This document shows positions 26,250-35,429 of a DNA stretch of 64,000 nt, in pieces. The DNA is from Exilibacterium sp. (GTDB taxonomy: Bacteria; Pseudomonadota; Gammaproteobacteria; Pseudomonadales; Cellvibrionaceae): positions 35,000 through 98,999 of the forward strand of contig JANQMH010000065.1 in the NCBI GenBank assembly GCA_028280195.1, given 5' to 3'. Position 1 is the first letter of the stretch. Each line of letters opens with the position of its first letter. The position numbers and the translations under genes were made by a program. Under the pieces are notes generated by a model. The model was not told where the DNA came from. It saw only the letters and a list, made by a program, of their open reading frames with translations, and ran no database searches.

Positions 26250-26856
26250 CTTGCCGCGGGCGGCGCTGTAACAGCCGGCGGCGGCCGATCATGCCGAGAC
26301 CGGCGAGCATTAACAGCCAGCTGCCCGGCTCCGCCACCGCAAACACAGTGACCTGCTCGGCGGAGAAACCGGTGAAGGCAAAGAAGTCACCGGTAACGGC
26401 GGCGCAGTCAAAGCCGACACCGCAGATATCAAACACCGCCGGCCCCGCCAGATAGCTGGCACCGTTCGCACCGGCCACCGCGATACCCTCGTCGAAGGTC
26501 GACAGTCCGTCACCCAGGCCGTCGCCGAGCACGCCGAACGGGCCTTTGAGATCGAACACCAGGCCACTCAGATCCGCCAGGCCGAGGGAAAACTGCAGCG
26601 CGCCGCCGGCGTCGGTATAAGCGATACTGAAAGCGCTGATTTCACCGGCAAAATAATCCAGCTGGCCGTTGGCGTCGAGGTCTTCACCGCTGAACTGTCC
26701 TGAAATCCGCCCGCCGATATCGAAACCGGCCTGGGAGAAACCAAGGGTGATAGGCACGGCGCCGGCGCCGGCCGACAGCGCCAGTATCGCGCTGACAAGC
26801 AGTACTTTTAGGGCTAGTACTTTTAGGGATAGTACTTTTAGAGATAGTACTTTCAT
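26212..26856 (-). CDS. PEP-CTERM sorting domain protein
   Basis: A 214-residue exported protein starting at ATG 26856. The N-terminal signal begins with a repeated KVLSL pattern, then LLVSAILALSAGAGA. The mature part is low-complexity, rich in Gly, Ala and Phe. The C-terminus has the PEP-CTERM tripartite signal: AEPGSWLLMLAGLGMIGRRR, with the Pro-Glu-Pro position read as A-E-P-G, a hydrophobic helix and a basic cluster. An unusual extra tail of about 15 residues follows. Such proteins are processed by an EpsH-type exosortase for export or surface attachment; no exosortase is in this window. The coding end overlaps the YdjM-type gene by 38 bases on the opposite strand. Confidence 0.87.
   Translation of the reverse strand: MKVLSLKVLSLKVLALKVLLVSAILALSAGAGAVPITLGFSQAGFDIGGRISGQFSGEDLDANGQLDYFAGEISAFSIAYTDAGGALQFSLGLADLSGLVFDLKGPFGVLGDGLGDGLSTFDEGIAVAGANGASYLAGPAVFDICGVGFDCAAVTGDFFAFTGFSAEQVTVFAVAEPGSWLLMLAGLGMIGRRRLLQRRPRQASAAGLCLSLSH
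26794..26853 (-). repeat. Four 15-bp in-frame repeats in the PEP-CTERM protein's signal peptide
   Basis: Immediately after the start codon, units of AAAGTACTATCCCTA repeat at 26839-26853, 26824-26838 and 26809-26823, with a degenerate fourth at 26794-26808. They encode KVLSL, KVLSL, KVLAL and KVLLV, so the signal-peptide n- and h-regions are themselves made of repeats. Confidence 0.85.
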
Positions 26857-26902
26857 AACCAAATGCCTCCTCAGCATTGCAATAAGCTGTTGGCGATGTC
26901 GC

Positions 26903-29900
26903 CTAATCGACGATCACCTGCCGGACCGTATTCACCTTGTAACCGTTGGCCAGTATCGCCACTTCGAAAGTGCCGCTGGCGGCAAAGGCGGAGGCCTGCA
27001 GCACGATGCGATCGCTCTCGAGTCGATATTGATCGGCCGCCAGCATCCTGCCGCCGACATTTACCTCAAACACCTGCTCAACCCAGGCGGGGTTGGCGTC
27101 GAACTCGATTTCGATTGCCTGACCAAGGCTATTGTCATCGGTATCGGCATTGAGAAGCGGCGCCAGGCCCAGTTCGACAAAGTCCGAGGTATACGGGTAT
27201 ACCGACGCCGGTGAGGCCACGCGCACGCTGATTCTGTCGCCGGCTTTCAGCGTACGGCTGACAAACACCCGCCCGCGCAGCGATTCCCAGGCATTGCCCG
27301 CCGCCACCGCAATACCGTTGCGATACCAGCTGAAGTCGGCATTGGCGGGCCGGCCCAGGCCCATGGGCACGGCGAGGAAGTTCGCGGGTTCGCCGGTACC
27401 CGGCAGCACACGGCGCAACAGGCGCATATCGACGCGGCCGGTCAGAGCGATATCGGCGCTCGACAGCGGTGCGAGCAGATACTCTTCACCGCGCTGCTGC
27501 ACCACACCGGTGACATTGAAGCAACCTTCGGGCGCCGGATTGCCAAACACCCCCGAGGCGCGGCCGATAAACAAGGTCAGCGCCGCCCCCGCCGCCGCGC
27601 CGCAGGCACCGGCGTCGATGCCGGCATCGAACCCCGGGAAGCCGCTGTTGCTCCAGCTGTCGGGGTCGACCAGCCCCACAGCCGCCACCGTTACCACACG
27701 GGATTCCAGCGACTCATCGTCGATGGCGGTAACCAGCGGCCGCGGGCGCAGCGGCCGCTGTGTGTCGAGTACGGTAAGCGTGTCGGGGACGATACTCAGT
27801 TGCCCCAGGGATTGTTGCACAAGGCCGGTGATTTCGAGCAGATCTCCCACCACCGGGGTGTAGCCGAAACCGTTGAGTCCGGCAAATATGCGGATCTCGT
27901 CGGCCACGTCCTCGGCAAAAAACGCCAGGCCGTTATCGGCATAGTTGCCTGTGGTCACCACCGCCTGCACCCGCACCCGCTCGCCGGCGCGCAGCGCGGC
28001 GCCGTCGCTGTCGATGGCGCTGGCCTGTGCCAGGGAGATCAGCGGCGGCTGCGTGGCGGCACCGTCGGCAATGGCGTACTTATAGATCGCCTGGGCACCG
28101 GTAACATAGAAAGTCCTGCCGTCGCGGCTGACGGTGAACCCGCGCAGATCCGACTCCTCGATTTCATCGAGGAACAGGTTCCAGGTGAACTGCCTGTTAA
28201 AATCGGCAAAGACCAGGTTGGGCGGAAATGCGCTCTTCTCATTGATCACCCACATGGTCTGCCCGGGGCCGGCGTAAATCGCATCGGACCCGGTCGGCGC
28301 CGGCATTTCATAGTTTTCCCGGCGCTGCCAGTCGCTGCCGTTTTCGGTCGAGTAGATCGACACGAACGGCGACGACGAGGTGGGCGGCAGATAGATGCGG
28401 TCGCCTTCGGGCGAGTAGGCGGAAGAACGGGATACCGACCCGGAAACGCTGAGCGCCGGCGGATTGGCGCTATCGAATTCGCGCACGATCTCGAAGGTAC
28501 TCGGATCAATGGCGCTCGGCCTGAGAATAAAAGCGCGGTTGCCCGGGAATACATCGTGGCCGAAGATAGTGCCGTCATCAGCCAGCGAGGGATTGGTCTC
28601 GAAACCGAACAGGCTGTCGGAATCCCAGAAGGCCACCGGCTCGCCGGTGGTGGCGTCGAGTTTGAACAGGTCGCGGTCAAGTGCCAGCAGCACATAGCCC
28701 TGCGGATCGTACTCCACACCGTAGCAGGTACCGTCGCGGAAGGCGGCAGCGTTGAAATCGATGGCGTTGACAAAGCGATTGCCGAACTCGTCGACGCCAT
28801 AGCCGATGGCGGAGTCGGTCAACTCGTAGTGGCTGCCGTCGGCGTTATAGACATAGGGTCCGTGCGCCAGTGTGCAGGCCCAGATACGGCCGCTGGCTTC
28901 ATCGATGGCGACATCGTAACCGCGGAAGCCGGCACCCATGGTGGCAAATACGCCCTGGAACTCAAAATCCGGTGTGGGAATGGTTACCGGCCCCTGCAGC
29001 GGTCCGCTGGCCTCGGTCAGTACAAAGGACTGGGGCGCGCCCACGACAACGCTCTGACCGTCGCTGGCGATAATCCGCTGGTACAGCGTCAGCTGCGAGG
29101 CGCCGCCTAAAAAGGCCAGCCACTGGGACTGTGACAGACCGCGGAACAGCGTCTCGCGCCCCACCGATTCGCTCAGCAACACACTGCTGTCGGCGAAGTC
29201 GGCGCTGGAGGACAGTTGGTAAACATAGGTGATCGGGCTTTTTTCGCGGTCCTGCGCCGGCGACCAGGCGATCTCCAGCAGCGCCGGCACATCGCGCACC
29301 TCGACGGTATCGCCGGGGGCGATATCGACAAAGCCGGGCGCCTGCGGTGCGGAGCTGGTGGCGGTATTGAACAACTGACCGCGCAGCGCCGCGCCGGGAT
29401 GGGCCTCGGATTTGACCGCAATATAGTAGGCTCCGACAGCCAGCGTGTCGCGCGTGTCCGCTGTCTGCGCCAGCGAGCCCGAGAAGGTGCCGCTATAGCC
29501 GTCGGTAGCGTCAATCGTCAGCGCCGCAACCAGTTCACCCGGCTCGCCATGGCGGCCGCGATACAGGCCGACGGCATCGAAATCCGGCAACAGCGGCGAC
29601 TGCAGGCCGGCAAAGCTGCCGCGAATCTGCACCGAGCTGCCATCGAGTTCGATGCTGGCACTGCCGCTGGCGGCGGAGACAAACGGCGCTGTCAAATTCA
29701 GCGATGACAGCGTGGTGCTGCCGCTGTCGCCGACCGGCACATCGTCGCGCATGACAAAATCACCATCGAAACCGAACAGCGCTGTCGGCAGTGTGTCTTC
29801 GCGTACTACCGAGAAGCCGCTGCGGGTATCGTAGGTGGTAAAGACGATGGCATTTTTGCCATAGAAAGGATCGTCGATAAAAATATCGGCGCGCGTTACC

Positions 29901-32818
29901 GCCGTCGGCGGCACCTGGGACTCGCCGATATAGGCCTTGCCGGTGCCGGCCATCTCAGCCAGGCTCAGTAGCTGGATATCGAAGCGCTTGCCCGGGAAAT
30001 AGGCGGCGCTGTCGCCGCTGACGTACAGATTGACATTGCCGCGGCGCAGAATGCCGGTGATGGCGTCGCGCGGGCCGGTAAGAAAACCGGCGGTATTGCG
30101 CGGCGCGCTGATGGCGTAAAGCGGCTGCCCGGCGGCCACCACCCGCAGGCGCGCCGACTGCGCTGCCGCGCTCGACAGGGTTGCCTCGAGGAAGGCGAGT
30201 TCGGCCGCATTCAGATCGTCGCCGGGATTGAACACGGAGACAAAGAATACGTCGCCGCGGCCATCGAGGTCGAAATCCAGCAGGGCCGAGTAATTTCTCG
30301 GGTAGTCGCTATTGTCAACCAACTCCACACCCATACCCTGCGGCACATTCGCCGGGTTGTTCCAGAAGGAAAGCGCACCCTCGATATCCCAGGGATTGGC
30401 GGCGTCGTGGTTCTGCAGTGTAAACAGGAAGGGAATACCAGCGTTTTTCAGCTGGCCGTACAGCTCGGCATCGAAGCCGGCCCACATGGCATCTTCGTCA
30501 CAGGCCGTGGCACTGGCACACTGCCCGGCCACCATATCGCCGCCGCTGAATACCGCATCCACACCCTGATCGACAAAGAAACTGAAGGCCTGGCGGATTG
30601 ACTCGTCGTAGCTGGTGGAGCCGAAACTGCCATTCATATCGGAAACAAAGCCGATGACAAAATCGCCGCGGGCGGGCACGATCCCGGCGCTGTATTCGGT
30701 TTCCACAGTGCTGCCGTCTGCGGCGGTGGCGACAAAGATGAAGGTCAGCTCGGTGCCGGCTGCCTCTGCCACCAGATAACTGAACGGCACGCTAAGCGAC
30801 GAGCCGCTGAGTGCGATGGTCTCGACACTCTCCGCCAGCCCGCCGTTGCGGGAAACGAATACCTCCAGCTGCGACAAGGTCAGTGCCGGCGTGCCGGTAT
30901 TGAGTACCATATCGAACTCGATGGCGCGCCCCGCGGCCTGCTCGGCCTCCAGCACCGGCGGGTCGAACTGGAAGTCGAAGCTCAGTACATTGATGCTGAA
31001 ATTCTCCGACACCACATGGCCGAGGTTGTCCTCCACCTGCAGACGCAGTACCACGCTGGAATTGGCCGCTTCACTGACCTCGTAGACCAGGTCGTAGGTT
31101 TCGCTGCTGCGGTCACCGCCGTAGGCGATTTCATCGAACAGCGTCTCGCCGCCGCCGTCGACGGATTTATAAACTTTCAGGCCGGTGGGGCTGACACCGG
31201 AATTGGGCGAGGCGATGGTAATGGTCGAGGTGACACTATCGCCGCTGATGGCATTGGCACTGTCGCCGCCGCCGAAGATAATATCCGGCACACTCTCGCC
31301 GACGCGGCGCAGGCGGATCGCGTCTGCCGCCACGAAGCTCGGGCTGGTGTCGCCGTCGGCGTTGTTACCGAGCCGCACGGCATCATCCGGGCCGAGATGA
31401 AAAGTGCCGAGCAGGTTGAACTGCGGCGTGGCGCCGGTCTGGTCGCGGCGCACCACCAGGGGGTCGAAGCCGGCCCGCTCGATAGTAAACGGCGCGTTGC
31501 TGGCGCGATTGAATCCGCCCACCCACCAGGCGCTGACTTCGTACTGCGCCGGCGCAATGCCGTCGAGATCGAAGCGCGCCTCATCGGTCGGCGCATTGCC
31601 GCTGCCGACGGTGGCGGCCAGTCGCGTGGGGCTGGCGCTGTCGGGGAAAGAGCCGGGGCTGGCCGTCGCAAACCAGCTGCCACCGCTCTCACTGTAATTG
31701 GGCAGTGCCGGCAGGTTGTCGAAAAACTGCGGCCGGCGCTTGACCAGCAGCGACATCGCCACCGGGCGCATAAAACCGTCGCTGGGGGTATTCAAAACAT
31801 CGGCGCTATTGCCGCCATTGCCGGATGCCGGCGCTGCCAGCACACCGTCAAAGTCGTTGGCTATCAGAGTCGAAGAACCGCCGCCGTCGAGGTTGAGCCC
31901 GTCGACGGCGCCGATGGCCAACAGAATCTCGCCGGTCTCCTTGATGGTGGCACCGACAGATTCAGCGGATCGCCCGTCGATCACCAGCAGCATCACCTGC
32001 TTGCGGTCGGCGCTGATGCCAATGGCAGTGCGCGGGTTGGGGCCGGTCAGGCCGGGGTCGTTGACCAGTTCATTGCAGAGCGTGATATTGGGGTCGGCGG
32101 CGCAGTCCGAGGTCGCGCTTTCATCCAGATCCAGCAGCACCCCGTCCTTGATCAAAACCGGCGTGCCGCCCATGGCTTCGACGACATCCCAGATACGACC
32201 GGCGGGAATCGGCCGGCCATCGGGCGCGGTGGCAAACGGCGGCAGCAGAGCCGGCACCGGCAGCGGCACTTCGAGCAGGCTGTTGGGATAGGGCGCATCG
32301 AAAGCGAAAATGCTGCCGTCGGCCGCAGCTCCCCACGCCCATACCACTTCGCTGTCGCGGTTCTGATCGAAACCCCAGGCACCCCAGGTGGGAAAATAGC
32401 TGCTGCCGTTGCGGGCGACACCCTGCTGGCCGAAGGCGAGCACCCGGCCATCGTCGACAATCGGCACCAGCGATGTGGTGGCGCCGAAGAAGCCGCCGTT
32501 AGCGGCGATATACACCGGCTCGTCGGCGTTTTGCATTTCCTCGACCGGGGTGATGCGGGCACCGTTATCGCCGACATAGGCCACGTCCAGTTCGATATTG
32601 GGGTCGTTGAGATCTATCAACGCGTAGAATGCCCTTATCGGCCTGTTGCCGGGCAGCGCTGCCGTGCTTTGAAAAACCTGCACAGAGGGCGGCAGCGCTG
32701 CCGTGGGCAGCGGCTGCCAATCCAGATCAATCCGCGCCGCTGCCGGCCCGGTGGCGCTGAGCATACACAGCGCAGCGGCAAACAAAACAAACGAAATACT
32801 ACTCGACTTGGCACCCAT
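26903..32818 (-). CDS. Giant secreted multidomain protein: phosphodiester glycosidase, golvesin-like, metallophosphoesterase, CHRD
   Basis: A 1971-residue exported protein starting at ATG 32818 (AGGAG ten bases upstream; the frame is open to 32920). A signal peptide (about 1-28) is followed by a NAGPA-type phosphodiester-glycosidase domain (about 60-330; YIAANGGFFGA, GLNLDGGGSSTLI). Next come a golvesin-like beta domain (about 373-506), Ig-like segments, a calcineurin-type metallophosphoesterase domain (about 720-960; FVIGFVSDMNG, VFSGGDMVAGQ, LQNHDA) and a CHRD domain (about 1050-1150). A fibronectin-like domain, a propeller-like region (about 1285-1580), an OB-fold-like segment (about 1610-1790) and an Ig-like tail complete it. 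It probably acts outside the cell on phosphorylated or phosphodiester-linked polymers; that is inference. The domain edges are approximate. Confidence 0.85.
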   Translation of the reverse strand: MGAKSSSISFVLFAAALCMLSATGPAAARIDLDWQPLPTAALPPSVQVFQSTAALPGNRPIRAFYALIDLNDPNIELDVAYVGDNGARITPVEEMQNADEPVYIAANGGFFGATTSLVPIVDDGRVLAFGQQGVARNGSSYFPTWGAWGFDQNRDSEVVWAWGAAADGSIFAFDAPYPNSLLEVPLPVPALLPPFATAPDGRPIPAGRIWDVVEAMGGTPVLIKDGVLLDLDESATSDCAADPNITLCNELVNDPGLTGPNPRTAIGISADRKQVMLLVIDGRSAESVGATIKETGEILLAIGAVDGLNLDGGGSSTLIANDFDGVLAAPASGNGGNSADVLNTPSDGFMRPVAMSLLVKRRPQFFDNLPALPNYSESGGSWFATASPGSFPDSASPTRLAATVGSGNAPTDEARFDLDGIAPAQYEVSAWWVGGFNRASNAPFTIERAGFDPLVVRRDQTGATPQFNLLGTFHLGPDDAVRLGNNADGDTSPSFVAADAIRLRRVGESVPDIIFGGGDSANAISGDSVTSTITIASPNSGVSPTGLKVYKSVDGGGETLFDEIAYGGDRSSETYDLVYEVSEAANSSVVLRLQVEDNLGHVVSENFSINVLSFDFQFDPPVLEAEQAAGRAIEFDMVLNTGTPALTLSQLEVFVSRNGGLAESVETIALSGSSLSVPFSYLVAEAAGTELTFIFVATAADGSTVETEYSAGIVPARGDFVIGFVSDMNGSFGSTSYDESIRQAFSFFVDQGVDAVFSGGDMVAGQCASATACDEDAMWAGFDAELYGQLKNAGIPFLFTLQNHDAANPWDIEGALSFWNNPANVPQGMGVELVDNSDYPRNYSALLDFDLDGRGDVFFVSVFNPGDDLNAAELAFLEATLSSAAAQSARLRVVAAGQPLYAISAPRNTAGFLTGPRDAITGILRRGNVNLYVSGDSAAYFPGKRFDIQLLSLAEMAGTGKAYIGESQVPPTAVTRADIFIDDPFYGKNAIVFTTYDTRSGFSVVREDTLPTALFGFDGDFVMRDDVPVGDSGSTTLSSLNLTAPFVSAASGSASIELDGSSVQIRGSFAGLQSPLLPDFDAVGLYRGRHGEPGELVAALTIDATDGYSGTFSGSLAQTADTRDTLAVGAYYIAVKSEAHPGAALRGQLFNTATSSAPQAPGFVDIAPGDTVEVRDVPALLEIAWSPAQDREKSPITYVYQLSSSADFADSSVLLSESVGRETLFRGLSQSQWLAFLGGASQLTLYQRIIASDGQSVVVGAPQSFVLTEASGPLQGPVTIPTPDFEFQGVFATMGAGFRGYDVAIDEASGRIWACTLAHGPYVYNADGSHYELTDSAIGYGVDEFGNRFVNAIDFNAAAFRDGTCYGVEYDPQGYVLLALDRDLFKLDATTGEPVAFWDSDSLFGFETNPSLADDGTIFGHDVFPGNRAFILRPSAIDPSTFEIVREFDSANPPALSVSGSVSRSSAYSPEGDRIYLPPTSSSPFVSIYSTENGSDWQRRENYEMPAPTGSDAIYAGPGQTMWVINEKSAFPPNLVFADFNRQFTWNLFLDEIEESDLRGFTVSRDGRTFYVTGAQAIYKYAIADGAATQPPLISLAQASAIDSDGAALRAGERVRVQAVVTTGNYADNGLAFFAEDVADEIRIFAGLNGFGYTPVVGDLLEITGLVQQSLGQLSIVPDTLTVLDTQRPLRPRPLVTAIDDESLESRVVTVAAVGLVDPDSWSNSGFPGFDAGIDAGACGAAAGAALTLFIGRASGVFGNPAPEGCFNVTGVVQQRGEEYLLAPLSSADIALTGRVDMRLLRRVLPGTGEPANFLAVPMGLGRPANADFSWYRNGIAVAAGNAWESLRGRVFVSRTLKAGDRISVRVASPASVYPYTSDFVELGLAPLLNADTDDNSLGQAIEIEFDANPAWVEQVFEVNVGGRMLAADQYRLESDRIVLQASAFAASGTFEVAILANGYKVNTVRQVIVD

Positions 32819-33046
32819 CGAAGTGTCGGCTCCTGTTTTATGGATACGGCGATAGTGAAACAGTGGTATAAAAAATGTTGAGCGTGTTGAGAGATCGCCG
32901 GCGATCAGGCCGGCAGGCAAGAGCCGGCGCAGCGCCGCTGCGGGCGATCCGCCGCGCTATGAAAATATAGGATAATCAGCTCTCGTGACAGCGCGGTGAA
33001 GGAAAAGCTGCTAAACGATGACGCCCAGATGACAGTGCGGGCGCAG

Positions 33047-34813
33047 TCAGGCCCGCTGGGCCAAAGCCTGACTGTCGGCGCGCCGGTGCCGGGCGTTGAA
33101 CAAAAGGAAACCGACAAACAGGATGATCGCCCCGCACCCCGTGTATACCAGGCGCCCCCAAAGGGGATTGGGCAAGGCGGTCAGGGCAATGACGAACACG
33201 CCCAACACAGCAATCATTCTGCCCAGCAACATGCGCTGGCGATTGTCCAGGTTGTGCTGTGATTCCGACTCATTGATCAGCGGGGTATCTATGTTCTGGA
33301 AAAAGCGCCTGACGGCAGTTTCCCGCTGCGGCGACAATCCCCGGTAAAACAGTGAAGTCAAACAGAAGTAGCCCCCGGTGATAACGAGATGAAACGTCAG
33401 GCCAATCGCCACCAATAGCTCCGACCACTCCCTGCTGGTCAGCTCATTTTCCAGCCCGAACAGTGCTTCGACATGATAGGGCTGCACCACAAAGCCGGCG
33501 ATATAGGAAACGCCTGCGCCAACCAGCAGGGTCGACCAGCCGGCCCAGTCGGGGGTTTTGCGGATGAAAAAACCCAGGAAGCCGGGTATGGTCATGGGAA
33601 AGGCCAGCAGCGCCCCCACATACATCATGGCATCAAACAGACTGACGCCTTTTAGCGAGTTGATAAAAGTTGCCACAAATATGATACCGATACCAAAGCA
33701 GGTCGAAGCTATGCGGGAGACCAGCATCAACTCTTTTTCGTCGGCTCCCGGCCGCAGCACCGGGGCATAGAAATTCCTGACAAAAATACCGGCGTTCCGA
33801 TTCAAGCCGGAATCCATCGAACTCATGGTGGCCGCAAACATCGCCGCCACCAGCAATCCCACCATGCCGGCGGGCATATAGAGTTGCACAAAGGTGAGAT
33901 AGGCGGCATCGGCAGCCTTGTCACCCCACTCGGGATGCAGGGCGGCGATATCGACCCCGGCCCCCGCCAGAAACCAGGGCGGGATAAACCAAATCAGCGG
34001 GCCGATAACCATCAGTATGCAGGCCAGCAGCGCCGCCTTGCGGGCATTGTTCGAGTCCTTGGCGGCCAGATAGCGATAAGAGTAAAGCATATTATTGTTG
34101 ATACTGATCTGCTTGATAAAGATGAATACCGCCCAGACCGCCAATATGCTCAGGTAGTTCAAATCCGACCCGGCCACAAAGTCATTGGGGAAACGCTCTA
34201 TGATCGGCGCCAGCCCCCCGCCCCGGGTCAAACCGACAATGGCACAGACGACGGTGACGGCCATTATCACCACCATCTGCATAAAATCCGATGCAATCAC
34301 CGCCCAGGCGCCACCGGTAACGGACATGACCAGTACCACAAGGCCGGTGACGACAATGGTCGTGGTCATATCGAAATCAAATATCGTCGATGTCACAATT
34401 GCCAGGCCGTTCAACCATATACCCGCCGATATCAGCGTGGTCGGCATATTGAACCAGGCAAAAACCTGCTCGTTGTGCTTGCCAAAACGCAGCCGCACCG
34501 CTTCGATAACGGTAACCACCCGCATCTGCCTGAACTTTGGGGCGAAATACAGGTAGTTCAGCAGAAAGCCCACGGCGTTGGCAAAAAAGATCGCCGCTAC
34601 CGAAAGGCCGTCGATATAGGCTTTGCCGGCCGCACCGGTAAAAGTCCAGGCGGAAAACTGGGTCATAAAAGCCGACGCGCCGACCATCCACCACAGCATG
34701 CTGCCGCCGCCGCGAAAGTAGTCACTGGTGTTGTTGGTCAAATGGCGAAATACCCAGCCTATGCCGATAAGGAAGGAAAAATAAGTCAGGATAATGAGGG
34801 TGTTTAAATCCAT
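33047..34813 (-). CDS. Sodium:solute symporter (SSS family), probable alginate-oligomer or uronate importer
   Basis: A 588-residue polytopic transporter starting at ATG 34813, four bases after the kdgF stop. SSS features include LIILTYFSFLIGIGWVF, GGSMLWWMVGASAFMTQFSA and WTFTGAAGKAYIDG (helix 1-2 region with sodium-site residues), LIWFIPPWFLAGAG and MFAATMSSMDSGLNRNAGIF, the conserved helix-8 block. About thirteen to fourteen membrane segments are present. SSS members next to alginate lyases (ToaA/ToaB in Vibrio) import unsaturated uronate or oligoalginate; the tight link with kdgF supports that role here. The second SSS gene at 42258 is clearly related but divergent. It is presumably controlled from the operator at 35235. 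Confidence 0.92.
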   Translation of the reverse strand: MDLNTLIILTYFSFLIGIGWVFRHLTNNTSDYFRGGGSMLWWMVGASAFMTQFSAWTFTGAAGKAYIDGLSVAAIFFANAVGFLLNYLYFAPKFRQMRVVTVIEAVRLRFGKHNEQVFAWFNMPTTLISAGIWLNGLAIVTSTIFDFDMTTTIVVTGLVVLVMSVTGGAWAVIASDFMQMVVIMAVTVVCAIVGLTRGGGLAPIIERFPNDFVAGSDLNYLSILAVWAVFIFIKQISINNNMLYSYRYLAAKDSNNARKAALLACILMVIGPLIWFIPPWFLAGAGVDIAALHPEWGDKAADAAYLTFVQLYMPAGMVGLLVAAMFAATMSSMDSGLNRNAGIFVRNFYAPVLRPGADEKELMLVSRIASTCFGIGIIFVATFINSLKGVSLFDAMMYVGALLAFPMTIPGFLGFFIRKTPDWAGWSTLLVGAGVSYIAGFVVQPYHVEALFGLENELTSREWSELLVAIGLTFHLVITGGYFCLTSLFYRGLSPQRETAVRRFFQNIDTPLINESESQHNLDNRQRMLLGRMIAVLGVFVIALTALPNPLWGRLVYTGCGAIILFVGFLLFNARHRRADSQALAQRA

Positions 34814-34817
34814 AACG

Positions 34818-35150
34818 CTACAGGAACTCGGCGCGCTTGGGGGAAAACACATCGATCAGCACACTGTTGTCTTCCAGTGCTACCGCGCCGTGGGGGACAT
34901 TTTTCGGCGCGGTATAGGCATCTCCCCTGGTCAGTATTTTCGTCACCCCAGCCACCGTGACCTCAAAGCTGCCCGCCGCCACAAAGGCCACCTGATCGTG
35001 CGCGTCGTGGGTGTGCAACTCGCCGACCGCACCCTTGGCAAAGCAGACGTGTACCGCCATCAGTTCATCCGTGTAGCCGACAATCTGGCGCTTGATGCCC
35101 TCGCCAACCTGTTCCCAGGGCTGCTCTTCAGTCTTGAAAAATAGCGACAT
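34818..35150 (-). CDS. kdgF: KdgF-type cupin, linearisation of 4,5-unsaturated monouronate
   Basis: A 110-residue cupin starting at ATG 35150. It matches KdgF closely in layout: PWEQVGEGIKRQIVGYTDEL, then the cupin metal site AVGELHTHDAHDQVAFVAAG and VPHGAVALEDNSVLIDVFSP, with the three His ligands in HTHDAHDQ and PHG. KdgF converts the unsaturated uronate released by alginate or pectin lyases to its open-chain keto form, which feeds the DEH reductase. It heads a two-gene minus-strand unit with the SSS transporter. A FadR-type operator lies 85 bases upstream. The family's small size and high conservation make this call firm. Confidence 0.93.
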   Translation of the reverse strand: MSLFFKTEEQPWEQVGEGIKRQIVGYTDELMAVHVCFAKGAVGELHTHDAHDQVAFVAAGSFEVTVAGVTKILTRGDAYTAPKNVPHGAVALEDNSVLIDVFSPKRAEFL

Positions 35151-35234
35151 GCCGTTTTCTCTCAGTGGGGAAGTGGATGCAAGCAGCCACTGTCCAGCCA
35201 ATAAGCCGCAGCAGCTATTTCATATTATGTATTC

Positions 35235-35245
35235 TTGTAATACAA
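35235..35245. promoter_or_regulatory. FadR/GntR-type operator upstream of kdgF
   Basis: The 11-mer TTGTAATACAA fits the FadR-subfamily operator consensus TNGTNNNACNA exactly and is nearly palindromic. It lies in the A/T-rich divergent region (35151-35429), 85 bases upstream of kdgF. Its reverse complement recurs exactly upstream of the alginate TonB receptor gene at 51236. The likely ligand is the GntR regulator at 45987. Confidence 0.7.
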
Positions 35246-35389
35246 TATACATCAATTTATAAAAGACACCTACGAAAAAATTGCCCTGCTGAGAAAAAAT
35301 CTTATGTATTTGATAAATATATACTTTATTGTCAATGCAAAGACCTGGGATCGCTTCTCACAAAGTAATGACACACTCAATTAGCATTA

Positions 35390-35400
35390 TAGTATTACAA
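35390..35400. promoter_or_regulatory. FadR/GntR-type operator upstream of the PL17 operon
   Basis: TAGTATTACAA fits TNGTNNNACNA and ends 29 bases before the first PL17 gene. This position would overlap the promoter and fits repression. It is the second operator in the divergent kdgF/PL17 region. Confidence 0.68.
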
Positions 35401-35429
35401 ATTAAATAAATCGGTAGCCCTGACAGACC

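Noticed and set aside
31016..32881. Plus-strand open frame of 621 codons
   Set aside because: It is antisense to the N-terminal third of the giant secreted protein, whose glycosidase motifs define the true frame.
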